Made by a program: the position numbers and the translations under genes. A stretch of 64,000 nucleotides of DNA from Bryum argenteum (Eukaryota; Streptophyta; Bryopsida; Bryales; Bryaceae): contig CM073322.1 in assembly GCA_037043015.1 (NCBI GenBank), positions 32,359,864-32,423,863 of the forward strand, in the 5' to 3' direction. Below, piece by piece: positions 53,833-64,000 of the stretch. Numbering within the stretch: position 1 is the stretch's first letter; every line of letters starts with the position of its first letter. Below the pieces are notes generated by a model. That model made no database searches, was not told the DNA's origin, and saw only the letters and a list, made by a program, of their open reading frames with translations.

Positions 53833-55940
53833 CATTGGCGGCAATGATTCACCTAAACTAAACCAATTCGACAAGAACTTTCTTTTGTATCCCTCAAAAT
53901 AAAACAAAATCGTCTACTTTTATATAAAAAATGTAAAATACACAAAGAGAGAGATACAAGACAAAGAACTTGCATGTTCCGCTTTTTAGTCCTACAAGGC
54001 TTCTATCCGTTGTATGGACTTTCCAGCCTGTAAGCTACCTATCATTGTAGAGTGTTCTTTGATGGCCATTCACATTTTCAGTTGAGAGATTTATTTATTT
54101 GCATTGCCGTTAAACATGTTCCACTCAAATGAGATCTCCACAGTAGTCATAAGAACGTTTTACTATTGCTTTATACACTATCAATACTGGATGAGAATGA
54201 TTACAACAAATAAAGTGTCATATGCTCATGTTTTGTACAACCTTCTCTTTTCTTTTACTAAAAAGAGGGTGATTCTGAAACATACAGAGAAGTGAAAACC
54301 CCATACCAAAATTTTCAAGTGAAAATGATCATCGTATTTGAAGCAAAAAAGTAACTATGGTCAATTGTAGATGGAGCATGTTGATTTATAGTTTGTTGAA
54401 CAATTTCACAAAAAAAGAATCAATTTTTTTGCAATGATACTATAAAACACACCGATGTGATTCCGAACGCCTTTTACAGATTGTGATTCTGATCATTTCA
54501 TAGTACACATGCACATTTCAATTTTTTTTCAAAAACTCCCTTCAAAGGCAGTTCAAGTTATTTCTATAGGCTACTGTACATATATCCACCTTCATGTTGA
54601 TCTTGTACCACATTCAACTATAGTAAGTGACTCACAAACTGCTTGATTTTAGATTAGTAATTTGATTGAGGACTCGCGAAGTGAGTTAATTTTGAAAGAT
54701 GTGCAAAAGTATTCAGAAGATTGAACCAATTAGTATCATCAATATAGGGTAGACAATGAGTTTTAAAAGTGGAACCTATAGATCTACCCAAAACCTGCTC
54801 AACCCCACAATGTACACATTGGCTACATCAAAATCTGAAGTTGGAAACTATAACGTACCTCTTGCTTGGATAGGTGGAGTGAGGGGTTGCAGGGGTTTTG
54901 AGCCACCTACCATAAGAACCTTCGAGAACCTTCTTATTGAAAAGTGAACGAAACCAAATCGTTTCTTTTGTCATCGTGCTTCGACAAAGTTCAGAATCGG
55001 TTGAAAGTAATCAACCTCTGCATGGTGCTCAGGAGTATTGGATTCCAGACCTGTACTATCGCTACTCATTCAATTGCATGGCAAACTATCTTCACTTTTT
55101 GGCAACTCTATGTACAAACACTAGATGCACTATCAAAAGAATGGGCATTCTCGGTTATCAAACGAGGGAACTCTGTCTTCATGTGAATCTTCAGCACCCA
55201 CTAGAATCGATTCTGTAACGAGGCTCTCCATGAATTGGTTCGTTCGCAAGCTCGATCGATCGATCAAGTAGCACAGCAGTAAAGATGAATGTGTACCCTG
55301 AAACAATCAAAAGTTTATGGCAACAGTTCAATATCTCCACGATTTTATCATAACAGCTTCAAACTAGCCACTTTGCACTCGTCTCTCATGATTCATTCGA
55401 CATGAATGTGTAGAGTTACATCACCCCACTCCAATGCAAGCACTCCAATGTTCGGGAAGAACCGTCAGTCAGTTGTAAATTAGCCGAACGAAGTTGTCAA
55501 ATTACCGATTTAAGTTGAAAGAGTTAGGTTTTTTTCCGGCTCATATTCAAAATATCACCAAAGTATCGCATGGGTATTACCCAAGTATTATGCAGGTATC
55601 AAATAGAATTACCGGATAATTTTATGAAGAAGGGGATAATAGCTGGATTGTGTTGAAAACTTCCCAGACACTGATTTAGCACTCAATTTTGTATCAATGA
55701 TGAAAGTGTTCATCTTTAGCACACATGTATAGCAGTATGAGTAGATTCAATACATGTAATTTTAATTTATTTTGAAATTGACTCTACCTAGAGAAACAAC
55801 AGCTAGTGCGACTTGCCTTATAGATACCCGACATGGGGATTTTTAGGGTACCCAATACAAGATTACAAGGGGGCATATCTGAACTTCACACCATAGTTGA
55901 GTAAACTATGATAGTAGTAACCACGTTGGCATGGGGGAAT
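53833..55940 (+). other. Intergenic; unrecognised coding-like segment 54937-55240
   Basis: Overlapping plus-strand frames of 93 and 80 codons at 54937-55218 and 54944-55186 contain HSIAWQTIFTFWQLYVQTLD, DALSKEWAFSVIKRGNSVFM and similar residues with protein-like composition. No family is recognised. The remainder is AT-rich. Confidence 0.25.
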
Positions 55941-56015
55941 AATAAAACCCACAACCTGCTCATTCGGGGGGCCATGAGCCCTCACCACCAAGTCATGGCT
56001 TGTGGTGCCTTACTA
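55935..56015 (-). mobile_element. tRNA-derived SINE candidate
   Basis: The minus strand reads CATGACTTGGTGGTGAGGGC then about 25 bases later GAGCAGGTTGTGGGTTTTAT, the layout of the A and B boxes of plant tRNA-derived SINEs. The B box is degraded (GTGGGTTTTA where GGGTTCGA is expected). It lies directly next to the TTAA element at 56034. Confidence 0.4.
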
Positions 56016-56033
56016 CCTGATTTTGTGACACAC

Positions 56034-56301
56034 TTAACCCCTAACTTTCCACAAAACCCGAAACGTGTTTTGGAGGTTCTCGCGGAAGAAAAACTCAACC
56101 AACTTTGAATATTATAATCTCACAAATGAGAAAGAATGAACGGTTCAAATTTGGTGTGTGAGAAGAATGTCAAGTGAACTTTGAGATCTTACGGTTGGAT
56201 CTTTTAAATAATGCTTAGATTGAGATTTTTTGAGCTTAATCTAAAGGAAGATCAAATTGTGTAACTTCAACCGTTTTGCAACATAGGAATTTAGGGGTTA
56301 A
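56034..56301. mobile_element. TTAA-type element E8 (268 bp)
   Basis: TTAA at both ends with TIRs CCCCTAACTTTCC and CCCCTAAATTCC. The interior includes ATAATCTCACAAATGAGAAA, AACGGTTCAAATTTG and TTTGAGATCTTACGGTTGGA, matching the internal block of E3-E7. Length is nearly the same as E3. Confidence 0.65.
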
Positions 56302-56997
56302 AATTACTCTAGCAGTCTTACTTAGTCTACTTGGACCATGTTACAACTACTATGTATATATATATATATACACATAAAGCGACAACATTGTGTCATTGTT
56401 ATACTACCTACATATCTACCGCATACATGCACATTGACGAGAATGCAAAATCAAGGTTTCTCTTTGGCAGAAAATGCCGAAAGGAATCTCTCTTTTTCGA
56501 CGTTTTTACAGATGTATTGCTTTGTCTTGTATGATGATATCGATACAACAACTAAGATTTGAATCGTTCATGTCTCTCCCCGATAATTAGTCCAATCTCG
56601 ATGCACCACCTCTCCTACTTTGAGGCTATGCAAAGTTGAACTTTTAAATGAGGAGGTGGCAAATTCTTGCATGCAAAATGGAGGAGGTGGCGGAGTTTCA
56701 TACGACCAGGTCTTTTTGATTTTGAAGCATCTTTGATGTTTGTGCTCATTGGTAGCGAACTCATGGTATGAAAAAGTATACAGTCGGTTTTGAAACAGCC
56801 GCATGCATGTGATGATTTCAACAAGGTCTGTTTTTTTCTCAAATACCATAGTCTGGAATGTTTTATACGTGAATGCTTTTACTATGACTACTATTCAAAG
56901 AAGGGCAATCTTGTGTACATTCGTGGTTTTTGTTTGCTTTAACTCAGTATCTGCAAAAAGTGATACTTTTATGTAATTAGAATGTTACATTCCTTAC
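56302..56997. other. Intergenic; (TA)n microsatellite
   Basis: A (TA)n tract at about 56352-56370. A minus-strand frame at 56568-56849 is AT-rich and unrecognised. Confidence 0.4.
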
Positions 56998-57167
56998 AAA
57001 CTGTCAACAAGCTCCCAGAATGAAAGTTACCTTAGAGTTCATTACAATGTTAACATTCCTTACAGGAGTTCATTGCTTCTTCGTAGTATCATTATCCCTG
57101 AAATATCACCCCCTGTTTTTGGCTAAATTCTAAGTTAACATTCATTCTGGGAGCTTGTTGACAGTTT
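56998..57167. repeat. 170-bp fold-back: 39-bp inverted repeat with 26 perfect bases
   Basis: AAACTGTCAACAAGCTCCCA and onward at 56998-57036 is repeated inverted at 57129-57167. The outer 26 bp are perfect and the next 13 contain two mismatches. The spacer is about 92 bp and AT-rich. The structure suits a MITE or a small-RNA precursor hairpin. No target duplication was found. Confidence 0.75.
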
Positions 57168-57240
57168 TTATGGCACTTGCAATATTGCCATTGTAACGGA
57201 ATTGCCCATTCTTCATGAAATCTATGCGCTTCAGCAAGAA

Positions 57241-57621
57241 TCAAAAGGATAGCTCTGATCTGATCTGATCAGAAGGGAAGGGCGCATCTCCAGATATGTC
57301 ACTTACATATGCAGACTCCCGACTCCTTTCAAACATCAATCCATGCGTCGATCGAAGATGTGGTACATGTCCATCCAGCCACAGGCTGAAAATCAATCGA
57401 ACAGTTTCGGTAGAAACATGGTTGAATCGTGCGTGAAGCGCATCACCGTAAATATGTACTGCTAGCTCCACATCCTGGGTATACTTTATGGGTACGCCAT
57501 GCGATCGATTTGAACGGTAGAAGCTCAATCCGATGGAAGTGTAACCTGGGGCATGATGTGATCCACAGGTTTGAGCTGCTCGACGATTAGTAGGTCGATG
57601 AGGGTGGCTACTGGCTATCAC
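57241..57621 (-). CDS. Unrecognised coding-like exon downstream of ubiquilin
   Basis: The minus-strand frame ends at a stop at 57241. From CATGCCCCAG (a plausible acceptor near 57550) it reads GYTSIGLSFYRSNRSHGVPI, KYTQDVELAVHIYGDALHAR, FNHVSTETVRLIFSLWLDGH and ESAYVSDISGDAPFPSDQ. Composition is clearly protein-like with alternating hydrophobic residues. I do not know the family. It is on the same strand as ubiquilin, about 1.2 kb beyond its stop. It may form one gene with 57844-58101. Confidence 0.35.
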   Translation of the reverse strand: MIASSHPHRPTNRRAAQTCGSHHAPGYTSIGLSFYRSNRSHGVPIKYTQDVELAVHIYGDALHARFNHVSTETVRLIFSLWLDGHVPHLRSTHGLMFERSRESAYVSDISGDAPFPSDQIRSELSF

Positions 57622-57843
57622 TCACTCACGTAGAAAACGAGCTTGGCACCGGCCGCGGCCCTCGAGAATCCTCGAGAAGGGGAAGTAGTATTGTTCTAAT
57701 TTCCCCTTGTCCAGTGGCCATCGGGATATTAGCATTAGTAGCATTAGTGGCCATCGAGCATTACGAACGGACACTCCATCGAGCATTACGAACGGACACT
57801 TCATTCACGCCGGCCCTTAGAAAGACCGGAAAGACCGGAGTTT

Positions 57844-58101
57844 CTATCTATCCCAGTTGACTTCTCGGCAGTGAGTGGCCGTCGGTGGATTACATCTGCA
57901 TTCGGATCTCATGTCTGTCTCGATAATAATTCCTTCTATGTGCTTAATATCATTCTTGTTTGGTACATGGATTCCTGCAGTTCTCATGGTGTGAAGGAAA
58001 TTAATTTCAGATAAGTTCAAATATGCTCTCGAGTACGTGCCATTGCCATTGGACACCAATCTCGGTTCAATTCGAGGGTGGGTCGACATTGAGAATTTCA
58101 C
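57844..58101 (-). CDS. Unrecognised coding-like exon
   Basis: The minus-strand frame opens with MKFSMSTHPRIEPRLVSNGN and continues GTYSRAYLNLSEINFLHTMR, TAGIHVPNKNDIKHIEGIII. It looks like protein but I recognise no domain. A donor-like GTAATC occurs near its end (about 57890), allowing a join to the exon at about 57550, but the phase was not proven. Confidence 0.3.
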   Translation of the reverse strand: MKFSMSTHPRIEPRLVSNGNGTYSRAYLNLSEINFLHTMRTAGIHVPNKNDIKHIEGIIIETDMRSECRCNPPTATHCREVNWDR

Positions 58102-58845
58102 ATGCTAAGTAGACTCAAGAACGCATTTCATTCTCAGCTGCTGCACCGGAGTACCAAAAGATTTGAATGCAAGATCAGCGATTTAGAAACTCTCGTGGCC
58201 CGTGTCAAACATCCAATTATTCCAGTACGAATGCACTGGGTACGGTACTCTGCTGGAAAACCCGTTCAATTCAAACTTATCTGCAATAAAAAGCGGAAAA
58301 CGAAGCGACTTCAGATTTAAATGCAACATCGCATTACAACATGTCAGTACAAAACCTTTCAAAGACCAAAACGAACAACGAAGATGGCGGTCTCCAAATT
58401 TCTGAAGAGTAACATTCAAAACCGCGATACAAGACTAGAGCATGCCTCCAGTTTCATCAACACACGTGCAATTTCACCACGTTCCAAAATGTAGGCTGCC
58501 CCCGCTTCTTCAAAAATTTCGTACATCGGAGGGAAAACGGAATGTTTCGGAAAAAATAGGGATAGACCTATACACAACCTCTTTCCATGCGTTAACCTTT
58601 TCCTTGCCATCACCACAGGTGAGGCAACAGTATTTTAACTTCTACTAAGTTACACACCCAGCTCTCCAAGGCGATATGAGCATACTCAAAAACCTCACAG
58701 AATCAGTCCTTCCTTCCTTCCTCACGTCCCAGAACTCGTTCTATACCAGAATGGATGCTGAGAAATTGCTTAACGACTACCAACATTCCGCGACCACGAA
58801 CACCACGAGCTTTACCACCCTTGCAATCCAGACTCTTCCACGCCG
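58102..58845. other. Ubiquilin 3' flank
   Basis: Open frames on both strands here lack motifs. The part nearest the stop codon (about 58600-58845) probably contains the ubiquilin 3' UTR. The exact poly-A site was not identified. Confidence 0.35.
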
Positions 58846-61800
58846 TTATCCTAGATTCCCTAGCAGCCGCTCTACTGCAGCATGTACATTGCCACCCACG
58901 GCACTGAGCGCCCGGATGTTCTCTTGCGTGTCGATGAATCCCATCTCCTGCAATTGGGACAACTGGGAAGCGTACAGTTGCTCGGGAGGAACTGCATCAT
59001 TCGCAAAACGTTCATGTGAGCTAACAAATTCCATCAGGAAACACGACAACCCGGAACATATGTGGTACCGACACCACACAATACTCCTGACTCCAATTCC
59101 TCACAACCTACAAGAATACCCGCATGGTGAAAGTAAGCGTCCATGTAAGCAATTTGAGGTCACACGGGCGTACCGTCGGGGTTGGAAGGAGCTAAACCGC
59201 CGAGTCCTCCAAACATGTTGAGCAACGCATCCATATTCATCCCCGGAGCTCCACCCAATCCTCCTCCACCTTGCCTGCAAATCACACCACGATGCTTAGT
59301 GCTTCGTCACCCAAGCTTTTTCCACGATCATGACACCACATGGGATAAACAATGCTCCTGCCACTTCCGTAGGACGACACAAAATCGACTTCTGATATCA
59401 TGGGCAACACAAAAACTACCAGAAGACTTGCTTCCAGCACGATAATACCTACACTTTTCTAGCCTGTGTAAACCTCCAGACTCACCTCCTGGATCGACAC
59501 CGATACTATCCTCGTAAAAGAGACCAGACTAGGATACACTAACCTCTAGCATCTGCCTCGGTCATGGACACGCTAAGAACCAACGGCACAACAATCTAAA
59601 TGTGCCAATATCCATCTCGCTCAGCTACAAAAAGGTCAAAGAGGCTTACTGTCCAGGAGCTTGTCCTCCACGTTGGCCCATCAATGTTTGCTGAAGTTGC
59701 ATAAGAGTCTGAAATAACATCATGGTCATCCAACCAACAAAACCGTGTCAGTGCCTTTCGCTCACAAGTTGATCAGCAATTTCTCACTATCTTGTGACCC
59801 ATATCGCGGATGTAACGTGCAAAATGTTGACTCCGACGTACCTGTAAGCTTTCCGGATTGCTCATCTGCCGGATAAATTCCGGGTTCTGCACCATCTCTC
59901 TAAACTGAGGGTTCTGATTCATCATCGTTCGTAGCTGGGGCTGCATGTTCATGATCTGCCAACACGACCACCATCGGTCATTCACTCAAGCGAGACTCTG
60001 AAACCATAAGAGACCTTGCAACTGCCAGAACAGCAGCGGCGGCAGCTCACATTGCAGGGTTACGGATGAGATAACGAATAGAAACATCCGTGACCGATTA
60101 ACTTCGCAATATCATTAACGCCCTAACGTCCTGACAAAGGTAACAAGACCGGACAAGCGGACATGGACGAACAACTGGCGAGGAAGATAACAACACCCAC
60201 CTGATTCATGTAAGCGGGGTTGGACAAGAGGCCTTGCATCATCTGCTGTACTTGCGGGTTCTGAAGCATCTGCTGCATCATCGCTGGATCGAAAAGCCCT
60301 CCTCCTCCTGCTCCACCACCTCCCAGCATCCCCAGATCGGGCAAGCCCAGTCCAGCCAGTCCGCCCAAGTCCGGAAGGCCTCCGGCTACTGCACCCGCTC
60401 CTGGAGCTGTCGCCGGTCTCTGCCCACCTCCCGTTCCAGCTCCTGCGGCTGCACCCACAATTCCACAAGGTCACACACTGCACAATACTGCCGCTGCTGC
60501 TACAGACTTTCGTCACGACAACAAATTAATTTAACCAAGACTGTCAAAAACTTCATCACATACGGCCCGAACTTTATCACTAACTAACATATTGACCGAG
60601 GCCCTTCTACTGCCTGTTGACATCAACAGACTCTGATCCGCTTACAGTGATTATACTCACTACCCGACACAACCATTAAGCACTGGCATACACTCCAGAA
60701 ATACGTCCCGATTTGCAAAGCTTGCATGTCCCTCCAACCCATGATACGTGACAAATAATCAACGCGACGGCTGCATCACTTACCAGTCGGATTGCCCCAG
60801 GGGTTCGGCAGGGGCGCCGTATTCGGTACCGTCGTCCCCGCTGCTGTGTTGTTGGCTCCGCCTTGCCCGCCTGGAGCCTGGCCCTGCGCACCGACGTTCC
60901 CTCCCAGCAGCGCTGCGAACGGATTCGACGCCATGTCGTTGCCACCTTCGCCGCCCATGGTCGCGGCATTCAGAAGCGGCTCTTGCACTGTCTCGTACAT
61001 GCGACGGAGCATGTTGAATCCCTCCGGCGACGCCTCGATGTTACTCATGGCCCGATCCGTGTTGCGCATCATCTCGCGCATTAGCTCCGGGTTGCGCGCG
61101 GCGTCCAGCGTCTGCCGGAGCGTGCCGGGGTCATTCAGGATGTGGCCCAGGTCGGGGTTCCGGTCGATGATCTCCCTCATCTGCGGATTGCTCATGATCA
61201 ACGACCGCATCAGCTCCGGGTTGTTCATCAAATTCTGCACCGCCGGCATGTTCATCATCTCTCGCATCAGGTTGGGGTTCTGCATTAGCTGCTGCTGCAC
61301 CTGTTGAAACTCTGACTGCCCCATTCCGAATGGCGCACCGGCACCGGCACCCGCGCCCATGCCCCCGATGTTGGGAAACGGAAATCCGCCCAGCCCCTGA
61401 ACGGACCCCAGCCCCGCGGCACTTCCCGCTGTGGGAAGCTCGGCGGACGTCGGGGCCGGTGTTGGAGCGGGCGCGGACGAAGCCGGCGCTCCTCGCACCA
61501 GATGCACCGTGTGGTCGGTTTGCAGTCCTGCACCAGCAACACATTAACATGAGAGGGGTACTCACTCCAGTCACTGACTCACTGACCCAACACAGTCTCG
61601 ATAAAAAGAAACAAAATAGCATCTTACGCAGGCACGCACTTCACTCTAATTCATAGATGGTCAAGCCATAAACGACCAGCAACCGACCCGCACACTTAAG
61701 GTCAACTATGACCCGAGGATGATCCTCGTGTGAATTCACCACCATGGCATCCTACCATACAGGACTTTCCAATTGTAGCTGTTTTCACATCAAAATCAAG

Positions 61801-62541
61801 GTTCTCAAAACGCTGAGAATGAGAAACAAGATAGCGAGACCATGATATGAACGCAGACAAAACGCATGAGACCACAACGACGAGTAACTACGAACGCAGA
61901 AAGTCATAGCTGCCAGTTTCTCGCACACGAGGATATCCTCAGAGCGTGCAAGGGGGATCCTCAATATTCATCGCTCGATCGATCACTCTCCCACAACCTC
62001 CATCAATCACCAACAAAGGCAGGAAATTTGATCAACCCAATCTGTCAGCCCTGCTCACATCCTCGAAAACGCCTACCATTGATCGTTGAGAAAGAAAACT
62101 AAAGAGACCCTCGCAATCAACCCAACCCGCGTGCAGAACCCTAAACTGAGCACCGAAATGAATCCGAACACGAAACCCCAAATTCACCACTAACCCTAAA
62201 AGCTCAATTCATGCCCGCGATCCAATACAATCACTACTCGCGTCAAAATACTCCCCCAAATGAGTACGCAAGTACAAAAAATCGACCCACTAACCATAGC
62301 TGTTAAGCAGATGCTCATCCTTGAGCACGCGGCCTTTGTAAATGAGGCGCTGTTGATCGACGGGAATCTCCGACTGCTCCACCAACAAGCCCTTGAGCGC
62401 CAGCACCGTGGCACTCAAATCCACCTCCACGGTAAACTTATTGCCGTTGGAGCATCGCACGTGCACCACGGCGTTGCTACTATTGTCGGTGGCGCTGGCC
62501 CCTTCCGCCCTCGCGGCCGCGCCCTCCGGCTCACCCCCCAT
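58846..62541 (-). CDS. DSK2: Ubiquilin / DSK2 ubiquitin receptor, seven exons, 552 aa
   Basis: Ubiquilins shuttle ubiquitinated substrates to the proteasome and link to autophagy, in cytosol and nucleus. Exons (minus strand): 62541-62295, 61527-60784, 60448-60201, 59955-59842, 59708-59650, 59274-59174 and 58991-58846, all with GT-AG borders. Phases agree and the sum is 1659 bp. Residues about 25-97 form the ubiquitin-like domain ([20 protein letters not shown]). About 155-270 hold STI1/DSK2 repeats ([40 protein letters not shown]). A second STI1 region spans about 385-450 ([17 protein letters not shown]). A C-terminal UBA runs about 508-550 ([31 protein letters not shown]). Ala/Gly/Pro-rich linkers separate them. 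Length suits plant DSK2 proteins. The ATG at 62541 was chosen because a TGA lies in frame 13 codons upstream. No defect was seen. Confidence 0.95.
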
Positions 62542-63180
62542 ACTCACACCCTGCTGGTTATTGTGGGTATTGCTCAATCAATCAATCTTTGCCTCCAGCA
62601 ATCAATCTCACAAACAGACGATCACTAGCAATCGCCAATCCCTCGCCCTAGCATATGTTTACCAAAACTGGAGCGTGCTAAACCTATAGGTGGCAACCAA
62701 TCTTGGCGCCGACCCTGGAAGGCTGGAATGATCGAGAAGAGTGAGGAGGTTGAGGAAAATTCCGCGCAAGTGATTTGGTGGCATGTGGTGCAAGCAACAA
62801 TTGCTCGAGCGAGCAAGTGAGGAAGGGCGAGATGATGCCACTCGTGCAGAATCGTCACAGGTAGGCTGTGGCGCAAGCCCACCGGCCGCCCTGCCGGGCC
62901 CTCCTTCCTGGCTGCAGCCCAGCCGCTTCGACCCATGGTTTCCTCGCTTTCTTCGCTCCGTCCATCCTTTCGTTCATCCGCTTTCTCAACGAATAAGGCG
63001 AGTTTTAGATGAAAGATGCTTACTAGTGATTGTGACAGAATCTGGTGATGGATGAACAGAGTTCTTCGTTCGGTGAGTTCAAGGGCAACACTTGGACGTA
63101 AAGACCCGGCAACAAAATTGTTAAAGGAGCGAATGGCGCCTTATTTGGCATGTCGCGACGAGAGGGCGCCTTACGCTCCA
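62542..63180 (-). promoter_or_regulatory. Ubiquilin 5' leader and probable promoter region
   Basis: About 620 bp upstream of the ATG, with four ATTG/CAAT repeats (AATCAATCAATC at 62572-62585) and a GC-rich stretch at 62820-62940. No convincing TATA box was identified, so the transcription start is not placed. Frames here on both strands are not supported as genes. Confidence 0.35.
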
Positions 63181-63190
63181 ATATTTTTTT

Positions 63191-63335
63191 TTTCTTTTAG
63201 ATTTCTTTTCTTGTTCTTTTAGATTTCTTTTCTTTTTCTTTTAGATTTCTTTTCTTGTTCTTTTAGATTTCTTTTCTTTTTCTTTTAGATTTCTTTTCTT
63301 TTTCTTTTAGTTTTCTTTTCTTTTTCTTTTACTTC
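63191..63335. repeat. 22-bp pyrimidine minisatellite, about 6 copies
   Basis: TTCTTTTAGATTTCTTTTCTT(G/T) units repeat head to tail, alternating TTG and TTT at the end. The final unit has TTTTAGTTTTC. Confidence 0.9.
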
Positions 63336-63398
63336 ACCATTTCTTTCCATTGTTCTCATGAGCTTTTAACGCATTTCGTTGCTTCGTCTTTACGTCGG

Positions 63399-63504
63399 GC
63401 AACGACCTTGTAGAGAGGTGTTACGCAAATGAGTGTCCCACCCTCGGCCTGCCAGCCTCAGTGAGCTCCTCATTTGCGTAATGCCTCTCCACTCGGTCGT
63501 TACC
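63399..63504. repeat. Long hairpin with 36-bp arms
   Basis: Arms GGCAACGACC...GTTACGCAAATGAG (63399-63434) and CTCATTTGCGTAAT...GGTCGTTACC (about 63469-63504) pair at about 30 of 36 positions, with several mismatches tolerable as G-U. The loop is about 34 nt and GC-rich. It could be a MITE or a small-RNA precursor; nothing shows transcription. Confidence 0.7.
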
Positions 63505-64000
63505 CTTCACATAAGGCTACCAAGGTGAGGTATTATTCATTACGCCTATTATACATGTGGAAATGTCTTGTTGTGTCACCATCAAGTGCAATTCAACCTA
63601 TATTTTTTTAAGTACATATGAATAATGTTTGTATACGTCACCTTATAGTTAATTCTATTACATTAGATTTAATATATAATGTTTCCACTACATTGAAATT
63701 GTTTTATAAGTTTATGCTAAAATTCAATTTCAACTATTATTTTTTATCAAAAATATTTATTAATAAAAAATGTCAAGTGTGTATATAAAAGTAGCATATA
63801 TTAGTTCAAAAACTGCAAAGGAGATAATGAACTTCAGTTGATGGGCTAATAATTATTTTCCATATATATTTTTATATAATATGATAGTAATGCAAGATAC
63901 AAACGTTGTTGTTTTCAGAGAAATTGATATTATTAGTGAAATGATTAATGGTTTTGACGTAGGGAATTATTCTATTGTAAAAATGAGCAAAGGAATTATA
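63505..64000. other. AT-rich terminal stretch
   Basis: Strongly AT-rich with no ORF of note and no recognised repeat. The window ends inside it. Confidence 0.5.

Noticed and set aside
62625-62936. Upstream ORF of 103 codons as a separate gene
   Set aside because: Lies in the ubiquilin leader/promoter, has no motif, and overlapping frames on both strands are equally open.

Overview
This window is nuclear DNA of a green plant. It carries a plant-type telomere repeat (AGGGTTT)5, GT-AG introns, a seven-exon ubiquilin/DSK2 gene, a DUF506-family relic, and plant-style Ty1/copia, Ty3/gypsy and LINE elements. The dominance of transposons, and several protein families I know only loosely, make a non-seed lineage (bryophyte, lycophyte or charophyte alga) plausible, but I cannot place it from sequence alone.

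Layout. 0-2.4 kb: AT-rich DNA with a telomere-like tract and an uncharacterised ORF (830-1126) related to a second ORF at 43.2 kb. 2.4-5.4 kb: a 5'-truncated LINE on the minus strand, with a small insertion inside it. 5.4-18 kb: AT-rich DNA with a family of elements that start and end TTAA-CCCCTAAA (six copies here, others at 21.0, 53.5 and 56.0 kb), plus a broken LINE-ORF1-like gene of DUF4283/zinc-knuckle type. 18.0-44.2 kb: a minus-strand Ty3/gypsy element cut in two. Its integrase, RNase H and RT lie at 18.0-20.8 kb and its protease and gag at 40.4-42.0 kb. The 19.6 kb between them is bounded by a 30-bp inverted repeat matching at 29 of 30 bases.

That 19.6 kb insert holds one TTAA element, a broken SWIM-finger protein gene, a frameshifted DUF506 gene, a 5.8-kb array of AT-rich repeat cores separated by GC-rich minisatellites, copia fragments, a 148-bp tandem repeat derived from DUF506-like sequence, and an interrupted multi-exon gene ending in a DNA-methylase-like (N4/N6 amino-methyltransferase) domain. 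The insert is the most unusual object in the window.

42-46 kb: the gypsy leader with a 34-bp minisatellite, the second family-A ORF, an LTR copy with a TATA box, and a polypurine tract. 45.9-51.3 kb: a young, structurally complete copia element with near-identical LTRs and a 5-bp target duplication, though its reading frames are broken. 51.3-57.2 kb: AT-rich intergenic DNA with short repeats and fold-back sequences. 57.2-62.6 kb: the only clearly intact host gene, ubiquilin (552 aa, minus strand), with an unrecognised coding-like segment downstream. 62.6-64 kb: its upstream region, a 22-bp minisatellite, a strong hairpin and AT-rich DNA.

The elements are nested: TTAA elements and minisatellites sit inside or beside retrotransposons, and the large insert sits inside the gypsy element. 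Only ubiquilin looks able to make a normal cellular protein. I saw no intact rRNA or tRNA gene and no CRISPR array.
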